Source: Prunella strophiata
Taxonomy: Eukaryota; Chordata; Aves; Passeriformes; Prunellidae
Length of the DNA stretch: 64,000 nt
NCBI GenBank assembly: GCA_036583965.1
Contig: JAZBQD010000034.1
Location: 6,159,476 to 6,223,475, forward strand
Reading direction: 5' to 3'
Shown: positions 24,334 to 36,686 of the stretch, in pieces
Numbering within the stretch: the stretch's first letter is position 1
Layout of the letters: each line of letters begins with the position of its first letter
Notes under the pieces: generated by a model
Databases searched by the model: none
The model's input: only the letters and a program-made list of their open reading frames with translations
What the model was told of the DNA's origin: nothing
Translations under genes and position numbers: made by a program

Positions 24334-26700
24334 TGTATAATCCTTGGGGGATTTCTTACTTCTGTGAAGCTGCTGGGCTAAAGTGCCAAAATAGAAAAGA
24401 ACATCTATATTAAGACCAATAAAACTCAATTTTCATGAGGCAGAGGTGCTCTGAGCAGAGACAGGAACCTCCCAGTGCCAGGTCAGGCAGGGAACAGGAG
24501 GAAATCCCTGTCCCAGCCTGTCCAGGAGAGCAGCAGAAAGGAATAATGCTCATGGCTCTTCCCTGATCTAGATGGGAACTGTCACAAAGGAAGGGTTGAG
24601 GAGCAAGGAGAACTTATTGAAATAATGTGGTGCTACAGGATAAAGCCTTCACTTCCTATCACAGAGGAGGCCCTGAAGCCTGTGACCCCTCCAAAGGGAG
24701 TTTATTAATACATATTTGCAGTCAATTTCATGTGATTTATAGCAACTCTTTGAAGTCAAGATTCCTGTCTATTTCTGGCCCTGTTTTTCATCATTTCCCT
24801 GGCTTCCCCCTTTTATGTTGTTTATTTGCTGACTATTCTTAGGAATGGGGGAAAAAAAAATCCTGATAAATTTTTGGCATGCTATCCATCACTGTTTCCA
24901 GCTGAATCAGGCACTTAAGGCTTTCTGACCATTTTTGTGTCTTCAGACCCCTCAAAAAAACTTCCTGTTGAGCTCCAGAAAGCCAAGAACATCTTGCTTT
25001 TCCCTAAATTGACTCCATGGCTCTCCCACCATAGTGCTGCTGTAGGAAAAAACTAGAAATAAAAATATATTCCAATCCTTACTGTGAAAGAATCAGGAGA
25101 GGAGAGGCACAGACACTTTTATGTTGAACTGGCCTCTCTTGATTTTCTCATGCCCACCCAGGTGGGTATCCTGAATTTTTCTTTTCTCCAAAAAACTGCC
25201 AACAAAATTAAATACAATCCCTACCATGCAAAAAGGCACCTCTAAATATACCTCAAGTTTTCCTGCATCAACTGAGTGATCTTTCCAGAGGAACTGTAAG
25301 AATTTATTGCTCCTCAGATGCTTCAAAACTTCATGAGAATGGTTTTGCTCACATAAAGTCATAACTGCCTCCTGCCCCTGTTTTATATTTGGTTTATTTA
25401 GACTGTAGTTACCAAAATGTTGGGTTTGGAATATTTTTTTGTGTATGAACACTTGGGATACAAGAAAGAAAATTCATGATTTACTTATGCATCTGTGAGT
25501 ATACAGATAATTAGGAAGTACAGTGCTCAGCTAAAATTAAATTATAGAACCTGACTAAACTACATCCCATCATTTGAAACAAATTAATTCATTCTCTGCC
25601 TGGCTTTGATTTTAATGTATTCAATTGCAATTTCTGTGTGTAAACCTTTCTCATGTTTTATACATTCTGCAAATTCTGATTTTTTTTTTTTTTTTTTTAA
25701 CATCAGCACCCATTGTGTAAAGGATTTCTGTGCTTCTTAGTTCTTCTGGAATAATTATGTTGTCTGCTAGAGAAATAAAGTGACAGCTTCGAATTTAGAG
25801 CTAGGAGAGTTTCTCACATAATTTCTATGCTGTGTTCTGAATTTATATATATATATATATATTTATATATACCTGGTGAATATCCATATACACACCTGGC
25901 AACTCTTATCATCCCTTGCCAAAAATGAGAATCTTGGTACATAACGTAAAGTGGGAGATTTTTTTTCTCTTCTACAAGGTGTGGGGGGCTTTAAATGTTC
26001 TGCAGAATTTCTTGAACCATTTTCCCCATCTTCTTTCTCTCCTGGTGTGGAGCTGCCTTTGATTAAGATGTGTTTATCTAAGCATTTGTCATTCTCATCC
26101 ATTTGTTTTCCTTCTTTTGTTTATAGAGCAGGGAACTGAGCTTGATTCCAACAGCAAATTGAGCAGAGAGAATTTGGACTGAATTCTTTGGCTCTCCTGG
26201 CTGCAGAAATAAAATTAGCATTCCTCAAGGATGAATATTTAAGTATAACACATATAATGATCCAGTCCAATAGAAAAACCTGATGTAAACTTTGATTAAT
26301 GATCCAATGGAGCTTATGTTCTGACCATAAATTTAAGTGAAAGAAATTTATTTGAATGTCCTGTACCTATTTCACCTGAGGTTTTGGAGATGCCAATACT
26401 TGTCTGCCTGGTCAGCACTTCAGAACTGGGGCTTAAAAATCTTTTCCAGTGAGGCCTTTGGGGCTCATTCCTGGAGTTTCAAAAGGGAGAGCATACCAGG
26501 AATAAGAACAAGTAATAAAAAATAAAATAACAGCAACAACAGTAACCACCTACTGAATATTTATCATCAGTACCTACTGTCCTTTTTCCTCTGAACTCAA
26601 CCCCAAAGGAAGATTTATTGGCTCTTAACCACACACAAACCCCACCATATGGAGAGGGCAGCAGGGTTATATAACAGAGACAAACAAAGGTCTTTGGAAA
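24334..26700. other. Non-coding stretch with homopolymer and TA runs
   Basis: Holds T19 at 25680-25698 and a (TA)n-like run at 25844-25871. The minus frame 25093-25452 (119 codons) has no recognisable domain. Otherwise unique-looking. Confidence 0.65.
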
Positions 26701-26820
26701 GAGCTGATATTGTGCTCCAAAACCCCAATTGTTAAAAATAACATCATGTTGTTAATTTATTTATTCTGTTTCAGTGGTGTTCACACTATTCACTCACAGG
26801 ATTTCCACTCAGTTTACCAT
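26701..26820 (+). repeat. Duplicated segment, copy 1 (shorter)
   Basis: This ~120-base segment recurs at 28229-28412 in the same orientation. Shared blocks include GTGCTCCAAAACCCCAATTG, ACATCATGT and CACAGGATTTCCACTCAGTT, about 85% identical by eye. Copy 1 has a single CTGTTTCAG and lacks the 60 bases found between two CTGTTTCAG motifs in copy 2. It runs directly into a purine-rich tract, as copy 2 does. It may be an unnamed dispersed repeat or half of a local duplication; I do not recognise the family. Confidence 0.85.
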
Positions 26821-27118
26821 AGAGAAAGGAAAAAAGGAATAAAGGGGGGGAAAAAAAGGAAAAAAGGGGGGAAAGGTGGGAAAAAAAGAAAAAAGAAAAA
26901 GAAAAAAAGGAAAGGAAAAAGGAAACAGGAAAGGAAAGGAAAGGAAAGGACTTCCGGAAAGGAAAGAAAGTCCCTTCCCTCCCTTCCCTTCAAAGTCCCT
27001 GCCCTTCCCCACTTCCTTCCCTCCCTTCCCATCCTTTGCCTTCCCTTCCCTCCCTTCCCTTCCTTCCTTCCTCCCTTCCCGTCCCTTCCTTCCTCCCTTC
27101 CCTTCCCCCCCCCCCCCC
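26821..27118. repeat. Purine tract switching to pyrimidine tract (GGAAA / TTCCC)
   Basis: Bases 26821-26950 are almost all purine, built from GGAAA-like units with three interruptions. At 26951-26970 the sequence passes through ACTTCCGGAAAGG, and from 26971 to 27118 it is almost all pyrimidine (CCCTT units), ending in C14. The two halves are roughly complementary, giving inverted-repeat and triplex (H-DNA) potential. Frames over it on both strands encode only K/G/R or P/S/F-rich peptides and are artefacts. Confidence 0.95.
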
Positions 27119-27245
27119 ACCTACCTCAAAATATACTTTTATATTAATATATATTTTAATATATTTTATTTATTCCTATATATATATTATGATATATTAA
27201 AAACATATACTTTCTAAAATCTATTTTTAAAATATATTATAATTT
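27119..27245. repeat. AT-rich low-complexity stretch
   Basis: About 125 bases of nearly pure A/T with TATATA and TTTTAAAATATA motifs, starting right after the C14 run. It may be part of the same unstable locus. Confidence 0.85.
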
Positions 27246-28228
27246 TCTGCTCTATCAGCAGCAAAGTAGCAGCCAGAGCTTTAACAAGTGCTTTGAAGGA
27301 CTGGATTCATGAGTAAAGCAAAAGATGGAAAGAAGACAGGAAGGTTGAGCAGGCTGAGTAATCTCCTACCATGGGGCCACTTTGCCAAGGAGAATCACAA
27401 GCCAGCAAACAAAAAGAGCTTTTTGTGACAGCTAAAATCAGGCTGGCACAGTCAGGGGGTTGTGAAGGGGACACAAGGAACCCCCTTGGCCTTCCAGATG
27501 TTACAAACTGCTGCTCTGAGCTGCCTCACATCCCAGCACAGGTTTGAGGTTAAAACTGCTCACTCCCTTCAGCACAATCTCGTGAGAGTGGTGGGTGGAA
27601 TTTGCTGAACAAATTAAACCATGCACTGGTTCCTCATTTTCTACTCCAAGGGTCATCACTTTATTTTAAGAGGCTCCAAACACATCCTCAGCCACAGAAA
27701 TGGCTTTGCCTGCCTGGCCATGGGGTTTGGGTCTCTTGGCAGGATTTCAGCTGCTGTCAGAGAGGGCTGACCCAAAAGAGGCCATTTTTAAAAAAATCTG
27801 GGAAGGATTTGGGGAAAACCACAGTGAGAACAAGAGCTGTGTCTCCCCTGCCTCACCTAATTTCACTGCCAGCTTGTGCCACCTCCAGAGGGTGCAGAAG
27901 GCTCTAAAGCATCACATTACTGCCCAATCTCACTTCTGGTTTGCTATCAAAAACAAAATGAAAGTGTTAAAGCTGCCCAGGAGAGTAAACTCAATGGCAG
28001 GTTTCCATGGGAGCTGCTCTTGGCTCCATGACAGAAGATTTTATGTGAATAACTTGAAGCTCATCCATCATTCAGCTGATCTCAGTGGGACTCCTGAAGC
28101 TGAAGTGCCTTGTTGAATCAGAGCCTTTATCCATCCCTGGCTGCAGACCCAAGTACCAACACTCCACCAGGCCAGCTGCTGGCTCTGAGGTGGCAGAACC
28201 TCCCCACTGGTAACAGCAGAGAATCCCA
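27246..28228. other. Non-coding stretch between the two duplicated segments
   Basis: Unique-looking sequence. The plus frame 27700-28116 (138 codons) shows no domain. It has no visible counterpart next to copy 1 or copy 2, so the duplication is not a simple tandem copy of the whole interval. Confidence 0.6.
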
Positions 28229-28412
28229 GAGTGATATTTTGTGCTCCAAAACCCCAATTGCTATCAACAACATCATGTCACTCATTTATTTACTCTGTTT
28301 CAGAGAGTATTTTATTGGAACAGGTTTGTTTTGATGAAACAGGTTTATTTACACCTGTTTCAGTGGTGTCCACACAATGTTCACTCACAGGATTTCCACT
28401 CAGTTTACTACA
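28229..28412 (+). repeat. Duplicated segment, copy 2 (longer)
   Basis: This is the second copy of the segment at 26701-26820. CTGTTTCAG occurs at 28295-28303 and again at 28355-28363, a 60-base interval absent from copy 1. The interval contains AACAGGTTTRTTT-like repeats. As in copy 1, the segment ends at CACTCAGTTTAC and passes straight into GGAAA-type purine sequence. Confidence 0.85.
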
Positions 28413-28549
28413 GAAAGGCAAAGGGAAAAGGGAAAGGGAAAAGGGAAAAGGGGAAAGGGAAAGGGAGAGGAAAAGGAAAAGGAAAAGGAAAAGGAAAAGG
28501 AAAAGGAAAAGGAAAAGGAAAAGGAAAAGGAAAAGGAAAAGGAAAAGGA
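28413..28549. repeat. Purine microsatellite, GGAAAA core
   Basis: Irregular GGGAAA units lead into a clean hexanucleotide GGAAAA array at 28469-28549, about 13.5 units. Frames through it give (KG)n, (KE)n or, on minus, (FL)n peptides, which are repeat artefacts. Its position next to copy 2 mirrors the purine tract next to copy 1. Confidence 0.95.
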
Positions 28550-28807
28550 CCTTAAAACCCATCTGATTCCAATCCCACTGCCATGGGAGGGACACCCTTC
28601 ACTAGACCAGGTTGCTCAGAGCCCCCCCCAAATCCTTTCCTGAGTTCTCAGTCCCACCACACTGCTCCCAAACCCTCTCCAGAAATTCCTCCAGGCTTCA
28701 GCAAACAACTTATCCTGCAAAAACTTTATGCTGCAGAATCACAAACATCTTGTGTTTGCAGGGAATTCTCTCTTAAGGGACAGCCCAAAGCCATCACCCC
28801 CACACCT

Positions 28808-28945
28808 GGATGTGCCCAAGGCCAGGCTGGACAGGGCTTGGAGGAACCTGGGGTAGGGGAAGGTGTCTCCAAGGCAGGGGGTGGAATGAGAGGATCTTTA
28901 AAGGTCCCTTTCAAACCAAACCATTCTGGTTATATGATTCTGTAG
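28808..28945 (+). mobile_element. CR1 LINE 3' fragment
   Basis: The segment contains CCCAAGGCCAGGCTGGACAG, GGCTTGGAGGAACCTGG, GATCTTTAAAGGTCCC and a decayed terminal ATGATTCTGTAG, in the order of the CR1 3' end. It is sense on plus, parallel to the copy at 24072-24333. The core is well kept and the 5' truncation is typical. The left limit is uncertain by about 15 bases. Confidence 0.92.
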
Positions 28946-31155
28946 CTCTGATTTTATCTGCTGAGAGAGAGAGAGAAGTGTTTTGGGTTTGAGGGTCACA
29001 CTTTGAATGCATAAAGATCAGTCCAAGCTTTGCACTTCAGTTTTCAGCTGGGTCTAATAAAGCATCTCCTGGAACATCCTTCCCACTGCAAATTCTGGAT
29101 TTGTCTTCACTGCTCCTGTGTGCAAAAGTCAAAGCTTTTGGTTGCTTTTTTCACTGTTAACTCCCATCTACAAAGGTGGCAGCAGCAGAGTGCTAAAAAG
29201 CTGATTTACAAACCACTCAATTACCAGTTCTGTTACATTGCAAAGTCAGGACATGCAAATCAAAGTTGTTTGTTAGTAATACACAGGAATGATTTAAAAT
29301 ATAGTGGTACTATTTAAAATCCATTTTTGGATATGTTAATACTTTATTAGGAATGTAAATTTATATTAGGCTCTGCAAACTTTTTTTTTCTACCCCAGGT
29401 TATGCAAATTAATTTCAAGATATGTTAATTTGGTTCCTGACATAGATCAGTAGATCTGAAGTCTAATAATAAAACCAATAATTTAAAAACTCCACAGTTA
29501 CATGTAAAGCTCAATTCTACAACTCAAAGATTACATTATTGAAACTCTGGCCTTAGCTCAGGTTTGTAAAACAATCCAATTTAGCCATGAGAATACATCT
29601 GACACTTGAGCTCTTCTGTATCAGTCATAAATGTGGTTATTCTGAATATTTTGCTTTTATTGCCTCACCTCTTTGCTGGATACTTCTGAAACAGTTACAT
29701 CAAACCAGCCTTTATATCACAAGGTTTAATAAAGTTCTTAATTCCCCTTTTCTCCTTGGTAAGACCTGGCTGTAAAACTACCACTTTTAATTTAATCCTG
29801 CTGCTCAAGCAGAGCTTTTCTAAAGGTGGCACTCACAGCTGGGAAACTAAAACCATAAAGCTTTTGCTGCCCTCAACATTTACCTTTGTACCTCTAAGAA
29901 TTATCCCAGTTGGAAAAATTAGTTCCTCCTCTGGACCCACTGAACCTCAGGCTGAATTTAAGAGTTTCTTCTGTTTCCAGCACTGGGAATGTTAAAATGC
30001 TGACAAAATATCTCCAGTCTCCTACTTCCCTTCAAAATAAATGTTTTAAAAGTTAGGGATTTGGGATTCTTTTTATGTCTCTTTTTGTTTTCAGTGTGGT
30101 GAGGTCACAGGTTATTTTTTCCACACCTTGAAGCCCATTCTGTAGATTTCCAACCAAAGATTTAAAAAACCAAACAACAAATCACACAATCTTAGATAAG
30201 ACACAAACTTAAGAAAAATGTGATGTGGTTCAATCTCACATTCAAATCAGATGGAAGCAAAAATCAGGGACTGAAGGGTCACATTCATTTGATATTCCAA
30301 ATATGTCACGACACACAGGGATTTCCCCCAAACCTTTTTTGCACCTCTCAGGACTGACAAATTGTCTGGCTACAAAACAAGGCTACATACAAGGAAAACA
30401 CTGATAGCTTCCAGTTTATAATGGAAATATCTCAACAAAGGTGTTTTCTCTCAGCTTGATGTGTTGCAAACAAAAACATGAAGCAAGAAATGCCCTGATA
30501 TGAATGATAATTAAATCCTACTTTTCAACCTCAGGAAAATTTTGATTTTGAGCTAACCTGATTTTCCTTTCATCTGGGATTTTTTTCTCCAATCTCTATA
30601 CTGCTTTCCTGAAGATGTTAGCCTTTTTGGTAATTACAGACACTTATTCAGCTGTTTAGTGGCAGGAAAAGTTACTGGAACATCCAAAAAGGAGCAAGCA
30701 AAAGCCTCCAGGACTGCTCAGTTGCCACCATCCTCCGAGGAGCCACAAGTCACAACCCACAGCCAGTGAAGAGCTTGTCAAAAAAAAAAAAAAAATTTAA
30801 AAAAGTGGGGGATCATTAATTCTGGATAGTCACTAAAGAGGCAATGATTTATTCATGTGAAGCTCTCCTGAGAATTCCATGTGCCCAAATGGCAACGAGA
30901 CTTGTCAAGCTCGTTATCTGGGGGATAAAGGCTGCTGTCAGCTCTTTGCTCGGGCTGCTGGAAACCAGCACCACTTCCCTGATTTTCCTCACTTCCAGCA
31001 GAGCCTGAACAAAGCCTGTACATGTTCCAATTGGTCATATTCCCGTTTTCCCCAAAAAAATTGTCCCATTTTCCCACCTCTCCTGGCTGGTCCCACTCCC
31101 CTCTGTCCTGAGAGCAGCCGGGATGCTCCATCCCCATCCCGGGCAGCAGCCACTG
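28946..31155. other. Non-coding stretch, no gene recognised
   Basis: Unique-looking sequence with a short GA run at about 28963-28977 and an A15 run near 30780-30794. From about 30890 CpG becomes more frequent (for example AACGAG, CTCGGG, CCCGGG), leading into the pyrimidine tract. No exon recognised. Confidence 0.6.
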
Positions 31156-31220
31156 CTCCTTTTTCTCCCTTTTCCTCTTTTTCTCCCTTTTCTTCTTTTT
31201 CTCCTTTTTCTCGTCTCCCC
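31156..31220. repeat. Polypyrimidine tract, CTCCTTTTT-like
   Basis: Sixty-five bases of C and T with a single G at 31213, built from CTCCCTTTT and CTTCTTTTT units. It is followed at once by TAATAAAAAGCAG, which is TATA-like, in a local CpG-richer setting. It could be a simple repeat or part of an unrecognised promoter; nothing in the sequence decides this. Confidence 0.85.
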
Positions 31221-33009
31221 TAATAAAAAGCAGCTCCAGAACTGCTCACCCGGGCAGCCTCCACTCCAAAGGAGCTGCTCTCTCTCAGGATAAGCTCCTT
31301 TAATTTTGTGCCTGGGTCAGGGAGGTGCTGATGTGATCAAAACATCCTCACTGGATGTCACTGGATTTGAGGATTTCATCCCTTCCTCACACTTTCACAC
31401 TTACTCAGTTTTCCTCTTCCTCACTACAGGGGTTGGAGCAGCGAATTTTGATCTGATATTTGTTGGATTTTTCTGTCTGACTTTTCTGACTCAGAGATGG
31501 GGCAACTGAGAGCATTTTAAAAACCGAGGCATTTTAAAAACTTTTATTATATAGGGCTTATTAAAAATCCAATACAAACCTGCTATCAAACTTTAAAAAT
31601 TCTCCACAAATTGATTTCCCACAATAGTAAGCAAGGTTTGTTGCTGCTCCTCCCCAGAGTGAGTGCCTGGGACATTGGATGATTTATTGGACCAGCACAT
31701 GGCACTGGGTGAGGGTGGTGGCTGCAAGGGAGGGAAGCAGCCCCACATCCTTCAGGCTCAGAGCAAGGCTCTGATGACTCCCCAAAGCTGATTTGTTCAG
31801 TATTAATTGTGGTTGATTGAATAATTACATCCTCCCAGGCTAGGGAGGGAGGTGTCTCCTTTGATGGAGAACATCCCCTCTAAGGGTTTGGGGAAAAAAC
31901 CAGGACATGGTTCACCAAGTGCTGCTCCTTAACACAAATGATGGGCTTTAAGCTTCAAAAGAAGGATGAAAATTTGCTCTAAGAATGTGTGTGCACAGCT
32001 GGATTTGCACAGGGGAAAATGCCTGAGAACAATGTTCAGTTTTGTCTGATTTCACTAGAAATCCTCCCCATTTTGCTAATCCAACTTTGTGAGCAAAACC
32101 TGTGACAGAGCAGCAGTGGATGTCTGGCTGTGGACAGCAGGGCCCTTCAACTTGAATTAGAAATCAATTAAAAATAATTTTCCAAGTAATGCATTTGGAT
32201 TAGGTTTCATTTCTCACATTTGTTTGCCTTCATTGCACATTTAGCTCGAGCCATCTCATTTTCACTTTCTCCTGCAGAAAACCCATTAGCTCAGATGAAA
32301 AAATTAATATGACAGTCTCATAAAAAGCAGATACAATAGAAATCTAATTGATGCCTCTCCATAATAAACTGCTTGCAACATCAGAGAAAATGCTGAGAGA
32401 AAAGGAAGCCCTGAGGATGCAGGTGGAAAGGAAAATACTTGTTGCACCTGGATCATTTCAAGACAGGGAACAGGCTCTGCCCTCCTCACCATACATTTTC
32501 TAGAGTGAAGTGCTCACAGAGAAATATTAAAAGTGAAAAAAAAAAGTTTCAGAAGACTGAAAAGCACTGGTTTAACTTGGTTTAAAATAAAGGGGCTGTG
32601 GGCTGCTTCTGCCCTAGAATAAAATATCTTTCATGATTTACACTTAAACAAAGTTTCTTGAACTCTAAATTTGAAACAGCACATTTAAAGGCAGGTGGGT
32701 GGAAGGCTGTGGAGGTGGGAAAGTGAAAAGACAAAGGGAAGAGAGCAGGGGAGAGCTCTTGGGAATCTGTTCATGGAGAGCTCTCAGAAATTTTTGAAGT
32801 TGAGGAGATATTATGTTAATGTAAGTTCTAATTGCTAGGCAATAAACAACACCCACCTGCTAACTAAATGTCAGGACCAAACTTATCACTAAATCTGCTT
32901 TGAAACAATGTCAGTCATAGTATCACAAACAGATTGAACCCTTCTTTTGGAGTTAAAATAAAAATAAGCCAGGATTTTTAATTACCCAAAGTTAAAGACC
33001 TCAGGTATT
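31221..33009. other. Non-coding stretch, no gene recognised
   Basis: AT-rich, unique-looking sequence. Frames stay below 70 codons. No mobile element or RNA gene recognised. Confidence 0.65.
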
Positions 33010-33037
33010 AAAATAAATAAATAAATAAACAAACAAA
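33010..33037. repeat. (AAAT)n / (AAAC)n microsatellite
   Basis: About four AAAT units followed by two AAAC units, in the run TAAATAAATAAATAAACAAA. Confidence 0.9.
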
Positions 33038-36000
33038 ACCCCAACCAATCTGGCAGTAGGTGGTGAGAGCTGCAGAGAGTTGTGACTGTTTGTGAGCCAA
33101 TTATGAAATAAAATCCCCTAGAAATGCATCCACGTATGCCACACATTAATGGCAATATTTCAAGGGAATGGTTTTCCTGTTCTTAGTAACATATCGAGGC
33201 TGGAAAAGTTTCCAGGTATTTAAAGTGTTTTTTCTGCAAGCAGGATGGTCTCCACACACAAGGATGTGCTGCTAACTCACAGTTTAGGTGCAAAAGTGGA
33301 TAAAAAAACCCCAAAAAACCCAAACAAAATTCACCACTAAATGAAAAACCAGCCAACAACTGTGGGAAAACTCCTCCTGATGGAGTCAATCTTTTCCTTT
33401 TCTTGACAATCAGCCTCCAATGAGCAGCTTCACCCAAGTGCTCCATATCCTTCATGGACCCTGGGAAATCCCAGCCAAGAAATTCTGAACAGAAACAAGG
33501 CAAAGCAACCTCCTTTTGAAACAGAAGAAATTATTTCAGATTCACTCTTTAATTGCATTAAGCCAAAAGAATTGGGAGTCTTCAGAGTTAACAAAATGCA
33601 TCTGCATTTTGAAATTCAGTGTTTGCTGATGTCCAGCTTTCACCATTTTTTGGTTGTCAGGCCTCTGAGCAATGCAGCAGAAAAGGCTTCCTTTGCTCCA
33701 GACATCAGATCTTGGGCAGGAAGATGGAAGGGGTCTGGAATCTTCTGTTTGCTCAGAGTATGGCCAATGAATAAATGTATCTATGTATAATTAAAACTCC
33801 ATTTAATTCTACTATTCAGCAAAATGCTGTGGAGTTTTGACTTTGTTGTTCAGCAGGAAGGGCAGTGCTTAATTCTAATGTTAGTTCTGGCTGCTGAGCT
33901 TCTTTCTGTTCAAAAACCACATTTTGTGCCTTTATTTAAGGAATCTTCTTTCTATGCAAATGCAATTCCTCTGAGAGAGGAGCAGGCAGGGGGAACACAA
34001 TTTATTTAAAACAGGCTATTCAATATTTTCCTTAAAAAAAAAAAAAAAGATTCTCGAGTTATTTAAAGGCCATGGGACTTACATACCCAAGAACAACAAA
34101 ACCCTGAGAATCTGAATCAAAACACATCACTGAGCTTTTCCTCCACTTTCACTGAATGCAAATGAGAACATGAATTAACACAAACATCACATGGCCAGGA
34201 AATAACAACTTCAGCTTGCAAGAGCCACCAGTGCTGTTGTGCAGCTGAGTCACACCTGAATGGAAGAAAAATGGAATTATGATTGAGCAGACAGGATTAG
34301 GAGCTCGTGGAGACAAAGGAGGCCAGCAGTGACAAAGCCAGGTTTGGATTTGGGAAAATAAATTCACCTCTCTCCTCTACCCCAGTCCCTCCTGCACAGC
34401 CTTGGAAAGGCACAGGGCTGTTAGAAGGATAAATACATAATAAACTCTGATACCACTGCAGAAGGGACCAGGAAAGTGCATAAATTCTTGGAAAGGAGCT
34501 TGGAAAGCACTTTCTGCATTTATTTCTCAATGTGGACAACATTTCACAGCAAGCATACATTTACACAAGTTTACTCAGATGAATTTGGGAGTGGATTAAA
34601 TGAAACCTGTGTGCAGGATGACAGGATCCTTGTGGGAAGCTAATGTGAATGCAGTTACTTCTGCTTTAAATTCATGTTCTACCTTGCTGTGCAATAGCTT
34701 TCCTGTGTAGATAAACACAAGGAGAAAAAAAAGAAATTGGCAATATCTGTTAAATCATTTTTGTAATAACCAGTTTGCCATTATCCATCTTTGAATTGAA
34801 AGTTACCTTTAAAAGCTTTTATCCTATTAGGATAAACAAAATGGAATCAGGGGGTAAAAAAAGTTCACCACAAAAGGCAATCAATTGACAGAGGGAGGGG
34901 AAACACATTTAAAATACATTTAAAACATGGTATTTGAGAAGGATCAGGGAAATATCCACTTCTGTCTGGTTTTGGGCAGTGAAGTGCAGTCTGTCACCCT
35001 TCCCAAAGGACATTTAAATATCACCTTGCAGAAGGGTGGAGAGAAGCAGAGAGTCAGAGAAAGCAGGTGCTAAACTGAGATCTGGAACCTTCTGAGCCAC
35101 CAATTTAACAGAGAAAGAAAACTCATGGGAAAAAATCCAGCTGCAGCAGGAACCTTTGAAAAGCAATGACAATTATGTGCTCCCAGAGCAGCAGAAGGTA
35201 AAAGTACAAAAGTGAAGCTCTAAGTTAGTAATAGTAAAGATTGGTGGAAACAGCCTGGTTATTTCCTTGAATTGCAGTCCCAGCTGAAGTTATTTTTCTA
35301 TTTATAAACCATCCTTGGTTTGTTATGAGACATTTCTCATGTTTATAGATCTCTCACTAGAAGCTGAAGAGTTTGGATCTCTGTGGAAAATGAATATAAC
35401 CTTGGAGTTTCTAGAAAACTGTCTTTATATTATACCTATTAGAGATGAATTTATGCATTTAAAACCAGAAAGTGCCTAAACACAGAGACAGAGGTTTCCC
35501 AATTGCTCCCACTGATTTCCATCACCAGGTATTTATCAGCAGTGCAGAAATTCAGCCCAGCCACTTGGGGCTGCTTTTAAAGACACAAAAGAGTTCTACA
35601 CTAAAAATAATTCTCACCCAAAGAATTTGCTGCTTTCCTCAGCAAACAGGGGAGAGATCCCTCACTTCTTGTGCCTTCCTGAAAGAGTCAGGAGCAGACC
35701 AAAGGAATATTGCTGGGGTGTGTGTCAAACCACCCTGGAGCTGCTCCTTCCAGCTGCATGGGGGCTGGAAAGCTGCCAGGGAGCATTTTTGATTTTCCAA
35801 GGTGGGATATTTATTTCCACACACGGGGCCATGCAGTGACTCCTGCACACACAGCCCCAAGAGCCACAAAATTCCACTCTTTATCAAGTTAGAGGACAAC
35901 AAAATAAAAATCAAATACTTCCAATCTGACAGCTTTATTTGGGTGCAGACAGCTTTGTTCCTTATTATTCTCTAATTATCTGCCCTGCTGGTGGAGCTTG

Positions 36001-36662
36001 AAATGATTTATTGCAGGAGGATGACCAAGGGTTATACACCAGAACACCCCAAACTGCAACAAGTCCTGTCTTGGAGCTCTAATCCTTCCTACTTCAGGAT
36101 TTTCTTTAAATTATTCCTTTAAATTTTTGCTTGCTTTCCATAAATTGTGAAGATGGAGACTGGCATCCTCAGCACACACTTGATATTTATTAAATCCATT
36201 AAACATTGAACAAGAAGGTACCAAAATGCCTGGCCAGTGGATTTGTTCTGTTTGCAGCATCTGCTGTTCCAATTTTATGAAATAATAACATGGAGGCATT
36301 GTTCAGCTCTTTGAAACTCACAGCTCCAGGCTGCTGAGGAGGCACAGTGGGGCTTAAAATAGGGAGCCACGTTTCTATGACCAAGAATACTTTCATCAAT
36401 CATTACAGCAAAGATTAAAATTCAGACTCTTAGTCCTCACAGTCCAGGTCATTGGCTACTCCCTGCATGGGTAAAGGGATATCTGGGGGAGGGAGGGGGG
36501 TTCATTTGGCTGTTTAGGTTTTTTACCATAATTTCACACTCCAAATTTGGCTGCTGCACCAAGCTGTAGTTTCTGGCATCCATTAGCCATGACTACTCTC
36601 AGTGTTTATGCAATAAGAGTTCAAAGTATATCTTTATGCCAATTCTCATTGCCAGCTCCCCC
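33038..36662. other. Non-coding stretch, no gene recognised
   Basis: Unique-looking, CpG-poor sequence with A16 near 34034. The frames 33183-33503 (minus) and 35472-35792 (plus), each 106 codons, show no domain. Confidence 0.65.
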
Positions 36663-36686
36663 TTTTTTTTTTTTTTTTTTTTTTTT
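36663..36686 (-). repeat. Poly-T run with adjacent polyadenylation-like signal
   Basis: T24 is followed by ATTTTTAAACTTTATTTTC, which on the minus strand reads GAAAATAAAG about 12 bases before an A24 tail. That is the layout of a minus-strand retrocopy 3' end. No parent gene is recognisable in 36690-36920 and I see no target-site duplication. Processed copies are rare in birds, so a simple homopolymer is the likelier reading. Confidence 0.85.

Noticed and set aside
25093..25452. 119-codon minus frame
   Set aside because: No domain recognised; the region is AT-rich and unsupported by context.
26710..27217. Lysine- and glycine-rich frame of 145 codons and proline/phenylalanine-rich counterparts
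   Set aside because: Repeat translations of the purine and pyrimidine tracts.
28231..28643. K/E/G-repeat frames and an F/L-repeat minus frame
   Set aside because: Products of the GGAAAA microsatellite.
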